This document shows positions 8,001-10,396 of a stretch of 10,396 bases of DNA, in pieces. The stretch is taken from the NCBI GenBank assembly GCA_022865965.1, contig JALHTS010000093.1, positions 1 to 10,396 on the forward strand, given 5' to 3'. Under the pieces are notes generated by a model. The model saw only the letters and a program-made list of their open reading frames with translations, ran no database searches and was not told the origin of the DNA. Source of the DNA: Ignavibacteriaceae bacterium (lineage in GTDB: Bacteria > Bacteroidota > Ignavibacteria > Ignavibacteriales > Ignavibacteriaceae). Positions within the stretch are counted from its first letter, which is position 1. Each line of letters starts with the position of its first letter. The position numbers and the translations under genes were made by a program.

Positions 8001-9366
8001 CTTAATAGTTTCACCTGAATTGGAAGAGAAAGCTAAGAGCTATTCAGACCAAACACATGAAGGCAATCAGATAAATAAAGAAAGTTACAGGAAGAGAAAA
8101 GATGGTTCTTATGTTTTTGTCCAAATTATTGGAGTGCCTGTAGTAGCAAACGGCAAGACAGTTGGTGTATATGGCATGTACGTGGATCTGACTCAACGGA
8201 AGAATGCCGAAGAAAAAATGAAAATTGCTAAAGAATTAGCTGAACAATCAAATAAATTAAAAGATGCTTTTATTGCTAATATGTCGCACGAAATTAGAAC
8301 TCCCTTGAACGGAATTTTGGGACTATCGAGTTTAATAAAAGATACCTATGCTGAGCTTATAAATGAGGAAGATGAAGAATTATTTGTCGGAATTGATCAG
8401 TCAAGCCATCGTATAATTAGAACTATAGATATGATATTAAACTATTCCCGTATCCAAACCGGTGAATTTCCTATCAACCCGGAAAAAATAGATATATCTT
8501 CTATTTGTAGAAATTTAATTAGTGAACATATGACAGCTGCTAGAAAGAAAATGCTGGATCTTTCATTTGAGAATAAATTTGGTGATGCAACAATAGTCGG
8601 TGATGTCTATTCCGTAATACAAGCAATTTCCAACTTGATTGATAATGCTATTAAATACACAAATAAAGGTTTTGTTAAGGTGAAACTTTATAAGGGAAAT
8701 ATTGATGAACTAATGCTTGATGTAATAGACAGTGGAATTGGAATAGGCGAAGAATATCAAAAGCACATCTTTGAACCATACCAGCAAGAGCAAATGGGAT
8801 ACGGGCGCGCTTATGAAGGTATTGGACTTGGGCTATCAATGGTTAAAAACTTTTTAAATTTGAACAGTGTAACCATTTCCATAGATAGTAAAAAAGAAAA
8901 AGGAACTACATTTACAATAAATTTCGGAAAATCCTTACTACATTCAGCAGAAAAGATAACCGAAGTAAAAATTGATAGAACTTTTATCAGGCAAGAAACA
9001 CAAAGCAAACCATTAGTGCTAATAGTTGAAGATGATGCGATCAACCAAATAACAATAATAAGATTTATTAAGGCCAGTTATAATACAATTAGTACCGATT
9101 CCTCTGATGAAGCGATTGAATTGCTGAAGAACAATAAAGTTGATATGATCTTGATGGATATTTCAATTAAAGGAAGTAAGAACGGATTGGAATTAACAAA
9201 AGAATTAAAAGCTTCTAAAGAATATTTACATATACCTATAATAGGTGTAACAGCTCATGCATTTGAAAGCGATAGAAATAATGCATTGGAAGCTGGCTGC
9301 GATGATTATATATCAAAACCTTTCTTAAAAAATTTATTGCTTGATACTATGGGTAAGTTTGTTTAA
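5035..9366 (+). CDS. Giant hybrid sensor histidine kinase, REC-PAS4-GAF-PAS2-HisKA-HATPase-REC
   Basis: This 1443-residue soluble hybrid kinase has a receiver at each end and seven sensor modules between. GTG at 5035 is chosen because it precedes the complete first receiver and a stop lies at 5017; the ribosome binding site is weak. REC1 (about 7-125) has Asp59, Thr87 and Lys109, but its acidic pair reads E13-N14. PAS domains lie at about 143-263, 272-386, 398-517 and 528-645, GAF at 648-805, and PAS at 815-930 and 940-1056. HisKA has His1085 in [10 protein letters not shown]. The ATPase has N1200/N1204, DSGIG from 1232 and GIGLG from 1262. REC2 has E1332-D1333-D1334, Asp1375, Thr1406 and Lys1428. 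No transmembrane helix is seen. REC1 probably lets another kinase tune this one, and REC2 takes the phosphate from His1085. PAS2 and the core match the first kinase, and PAS4-GAF resembles the second, so the gene looks assembled from neighbouring parts. Ligands and final target are unknown. Confidence 0.95.
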   Translation: MKKENLLKILFVENIPSDVELAKRNLSKEGILFKSSVVVNETDFVYSIEGLKPDIIISDYKMPQFDGLKALKLALKKCPNIPFIILTSSVNEEVAIECIKAGATDYIIKEHIARLPFAVKEALKKKQLLLEKEKTENALRESELRFKQISEFAREWIWEVDTNGLYTYVSPIIKELLGYESEELIGKKHFYDFFDPEEDKEQIKKVAFEVFASKKRFRNFININLHKDGRKIILSTSGIPMLDSKGNLIGYRGVDIDITERKRAEEELQEKEQRYRTLFNVSPSGIILLDLDGIIIDLNESFCESVLYKRDELIGKNIRVLILTQNHPDVEKHIKEILSGNVIEHVVRNIKKDGTFCDMELRESLVLLPDGRKGILSTANDITERMLSEELLKANEFKFRTLADFTYDWEYWEDENKKIIYMSPSCERITGYKQDEFISHPELLIKIVHPDDINTLIKHHDVVYSIKNKDDLSAVDFRIIRKDSSIASIYHTCRPIYNEDKKYLGRRVSNRDITERKRVREALKESELKHKTLFETANDAIFLMRQDSFIDCNPKTEEMFGVSRDEILLKKPYEFSPPFQPDGRDSREKALEKINAAFEGQPQTFEWKHIKLNGTEFDAEVSLKRMYLSGEAMLQAIVRDITERKRSEILQNAVYQISQAADKAESLNDLFKSVHGIIGSVMPANNFYISLYDEKENLLSFPYFVDEVDTVPQPIEPGRGFTGYVLRTGIPLFCDEATDIELRQKGEVELIGIQSPIWLGVPLIVENKTIGVMVVQHYTDPKAYSRGDLQMLEYVSSQVAKAIERKQTEEELKISHKTYLGIINSLTEAIYIQDKNGVFLEVNKTVEKFYGYPKEYFIGKTLELLSAPGKNNIPIIAEAVKKAFNGEPQSFEFWGLRKNGTIFPKSVNLTSGEYFGKKVVIATARDITEHKRADEEIISQKNRFAQLFENSPIAIVLLDDQDKVDFINESFTDLFGYHIEKVKGKSINDLIVSPELEEKAKSYSDQTHEGNQINKESYRKRKDGSYVFVQIIGVPVVANGKTVGVYGMYVDLTQRKNAEEKMKIAKELAEQSNKLKDAFIANMSHEIRTPLNGILGLSSLIKDTYAELINEEDEELFVGIDQSSHRIIRTIDMILNYSRIQTGEFPINPEKIDISSICRNLISEHMTAARKKMLDLSFENKFGDATIVGDVYSVIQAISNLIDNAIKYTNKGFVKVKLYKGNIDELMLDVIDSGIGIGEEYQKHIFEPYQQEQMGYGRAYEGIGLGLSMVKNFLNLNSVTISIDSKKEKGTTFTINFGKSLLHSAEKITEVKIDRTFIRQETQSKPLVLIVEDDAINQITIIRFIKASYNTISTDSSDEAIELLKNNKVDMILMDISIKGSKNGLELTKELKASKEYLHIPIIGVTAHAFESDRNNALEAGCDDYISKPFLKNLLLDTMGKFV
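5803..6190 (+). repeat. Paralogous PAS block, copy 2 (pairs with 330-717)
   Basis: This is the second copy of the PAS module, forming PAS2 of the large kinase. It aligns gap-free to 330-717. Differences include both silent and amino-acid-changing ones, so this pair is older than the most identical parts of the kinase-core repeat. Confidence 0.85.
8239..9366 (+). repeat. Duplicated kinase core plus receiver, copy 2 (pairs with 1128-2258)
   Basis: This is the second copy of the HisKA-HATPase-REC block. Bases 8305-8476 differ from 1194-1365 at one position only (8409, changing Gln to His next to the phosphotransfer helices). The ATPase first half, about 8477-8728, is strongly diverged and one codon shorter. 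From 8729 to the stop codon the copies are again nearly identical. Confidence 0.9.
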
Positions 9367-9491
9367 GTTTTGATTTATTGTAAGTAACACGCATAACTTT
9401 TTTCTATTGCAGTTGTCAGTCAGCCAACGGATTAGTTAACAGAATTAGTGCATTTTGGAGTTTTTTATGGGTCCCAATTATTTTTTTAAAT

Positions 9492-9516
9492 AGTAAAATT
9501 TTAAAAATTTTTTACT
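9492..9516 (+). repeat. AT-only inverted repeat, possible weak transcript end
   Basis: AGTAAAA at 9492-9498 pairs with TTTTACT at 9510-9516, and inner T/A runs can extend the stem. It lies 126 bases after the large kinase stops. With a single G-C pair per arm, and no clean T-run beyond the stem, it is a poor intrinsic terminator. It could be chance in AT-rich DNA. Confidence 0.25.
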
Positions 9517-9743
9517 TTGTAAATCGTAAAGTGTAAATTCTCATGTCATTAATGCACTACCCCAAATCCTCAGATAATATAGAGCGTAAGTATTTTTAAC
9601 TCGCCCATTACGTCGTTTTAAACCGTCAGGAAAGTCGAATTGGCAATTGGGAGTGTGTATTAATATTTCATTTCATCAACTTTTTATGGTGGCACGGCTA
9701 TTGGAATAATATGGGATAGTCATTTTATGAACAACAAATTATT

Positions 9744-9747
9744 GAGG
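9744..9747 (+). promoter_or_regulatory. Ribosome binding site deciding the lipoprotein start
   Basis: GAGG sits six bases before the ATG at 9754. It lies inside the longer reading frame that could begin at the ATG at 9727, so it argues for the downstream start, which also gives a normal short signal peptide. Confidence 0.7.
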
Positions 9748-9753
9748 AACCAA

Positions 9754-10338
9754 ATGAACGCAAAAAAAATTCTTGCAGTTTTGAGCTTTGTGCTCATCGC
9801 AATATTTCTGATGGGATGCAATCAGGAAGACCAGGTATTAACACCTGTCGATTCATTACAAAAAAACTATCTCACTCCAGAAGAAGTTTTGGGAGTAATT
9901 GATATGATATGGTCGGAAAAACTAGCTCGTGATGTTTATACAGCTTTTTATGAAGTCTCGGGAGATGACTTAGCACAATTTTCGACTATCGCAGCCAGCG
10001 AACAGGGACATATGGACCGGTTAATATATATGCTTACTAATCATTCAGAAATAATAGTAACAGTAGTAACAGATGAAGTAACAGGTGAAGAAACAATAAC
10101 AATAGGAGAAGAACTATTCCCGGCTGATTTGCAGGCTCAGTATGACGCCTATATTTTATATCCAGATCCACTTGTCGCATGTCTAGAAATTGAACAGTCA
10201 TTTATCGATGATTATACTTATTATACTACTGGTAATGTTGATCCAGCAGAACCAGTAGTTGTGCATCCAAGTCTCTTTAATTTATACGGTAGTCTTTTAT
10301 TAAGTTCAGAGAATCATCTTGCAGCTTTTACTAAATAA
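9754..10338 (+). CDS. Lipoprotein with a DUF2202 ferritin-like domain
   Basis: This 194-residue exported lipoprotein has a charged start (MNAKK), a hydrophobic stretch at about 6-20 and a lipobox LMGC with Cys22 as the likely lipidated residue. The protein should sit on a membrane facing the periplasm or outside. After a short linker, residues 40-192 match the DUF2202 pattern, a ferritin-like helical bundle. The landmarks are LTPEE, SEKLARDVY at 54-62, IAASEQGHM at 79-87, an IEQSFIDDY helix at 146-154 and SSENHLAAF at 184-192. Possible metal ligands are Glu55, Glu83, His86, Glu147 and His188. That is inference by analogy with ferritin-like proteins, since the biochemical role of DUF2202 is not settled. 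The usual EEEKLARD opening is WSEKLARD here. Residues 101-120 form a Thr/Val/Glu-rich insert between helices. The ATG at 9727 would add nine residues but has a poorer ribosome site. It has no visible link to the kinases. Confidence 0.85.
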   Translation: MNAKKILAVLSFVLIAIFLMGCNQEDQVLTPVDSLQKNYLTPEEVLGVIDMIWSEKLARDVYTAFYEVSGDDLAQFSTIAASEQGHMDRLIYMLTNHSEIIVTVVTDEVTGEETITIGEELFPADLQAQYDAYILYPDPLVACLEIEQSFIDDYTYYTTGNVDPAEPVVVHPSLFNLYGSLLLSSENHLAAFTK

Positions 10339-10396
10339 ATATATTAGCGAACACTCTGAACTCCTATAACTAGGCTAAATAGCTGATAATCATTCA

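Larger units (their letters stand above)
9367..9753. other. Gap of about 390 bases with no recognisable gene
   Basis: No protein family could be recognised on the + strand. The longest open stretch I followed is about 38 codons ending in the TAG at 9717-9719, with no start or ribosome site in evidence and no familiar motif. An 8-codon frame starts at 9467 behind a GGAG. A copy of AATGCACTA at 9551-9559 faces its inverse at 9446-9454. The gap must hold the end of the kinase transcript and probably the promoter of the lipoprotein gene, but neither is clear. Confidence 0.5.

Noticed and set aside
9467..9493. 8-codon frame behind a GGAG, possible leader peptide
   Set aside because: Spacing is good, but it has no regulatory codon run or attenuator-like stem and lies 260 bases before the next gene, so chance is the simpler reading.
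9611..9620. CGTCGTTTTA resembling the lacZ-alpha cloning region
   Set aside because: Only about ten bases agree and the surrounding bases do not follow lacZ, so vector contamination is not supported.
9727..9729. Upstream ATG for the lipoprotein
   Set aside because: It gives a longer, unusual N-terminus and a poorer ribosome site. The ATG at 9754 has GAGG at ideal spacing and a standard signal peptide.
1..10396. CRISPR array, tRNA, rRNA, transposase or phage gene
   Set aside because: I saw no regularly spaced short repeats, tRNA-like fold, rRNA stretch or transposase/integrase motif on reading the window. The only long repeats are the paralogous kinase blocks.

Overview
The window is AT-rich (about one third G+C by eye) and carries, all on the + strand, three large sensor histidine kinases, a broken response-regulator gene between the second and third, and a small lipoprotein gene at the right end. 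The many PAS modules, the hybrid kinases, the TTG/GTG starts and the clear Shine-Dalgarno sites before two genes suggest an environmental bacterium of the wider Bacteroidota/Ignavibacteriota (Chlorobi-side) group. Classical Bacteroidia seldom use Shine-Dalgarno sites, which is why I lean to the Ignavibacteria side. This placement is inference from style only; there is no rRNA or marker gene here.

Layout: (1) 3-2258, the 3' part of a soluble hybrid kinase, PAS-PAS-PAS-HisKA-HATPase-REC, whose start lies left of the window. (2) 2347-4605, a membrane-anchored kinase with two transmembrane helices around a helical outside domain, then PAS-GAF-HisKA-HATPase and no receiver. (3) 4742-4931, remains of a single-domain response regulator, broken by at least two frameshifts and lacking its phosphorylatable Asp. 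(4) 5035-9366, a 1443-residue hybrid kinase, REC-PAS4-GAF-PAS2-HisKA-HATPase-REC. (5) 9367-9753, a mostly featureless gap. (6) 9754-10338, a lipoprotein with a DUF2202 ferritin-like domain.

The main point of interest is how the kinases are related. The large kinase (4) looks assembled from pieces shared with its neighbours. Its second PAS domain matches a PAS domain of kinase (1) at about 86% of bases in a stretch I counted. Its fourth PAS plus GAF resembles those of kinase (2) at protein level. Its catalytic core and C-terminal receiver match kinase (1) in a mosaic: a 172-base stretch with one difference, then a strongly diverged stretch, then near-identity again to the stop codon. That pattern suggests recent recombination or gene conversion between the copies.

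Functionally, the two hybrid kinases have almost the same phosphotransfer helices and receivers, so they probably share partners or phosphorylate each other. No HPt protein, DNA-binding regulator or effector domain is visible. The one stand-alone regulator in the cluster is dead, so the output must lie elsewhere. The lipoprotein is separated by about 390 bases and has no evident link to the kinases.
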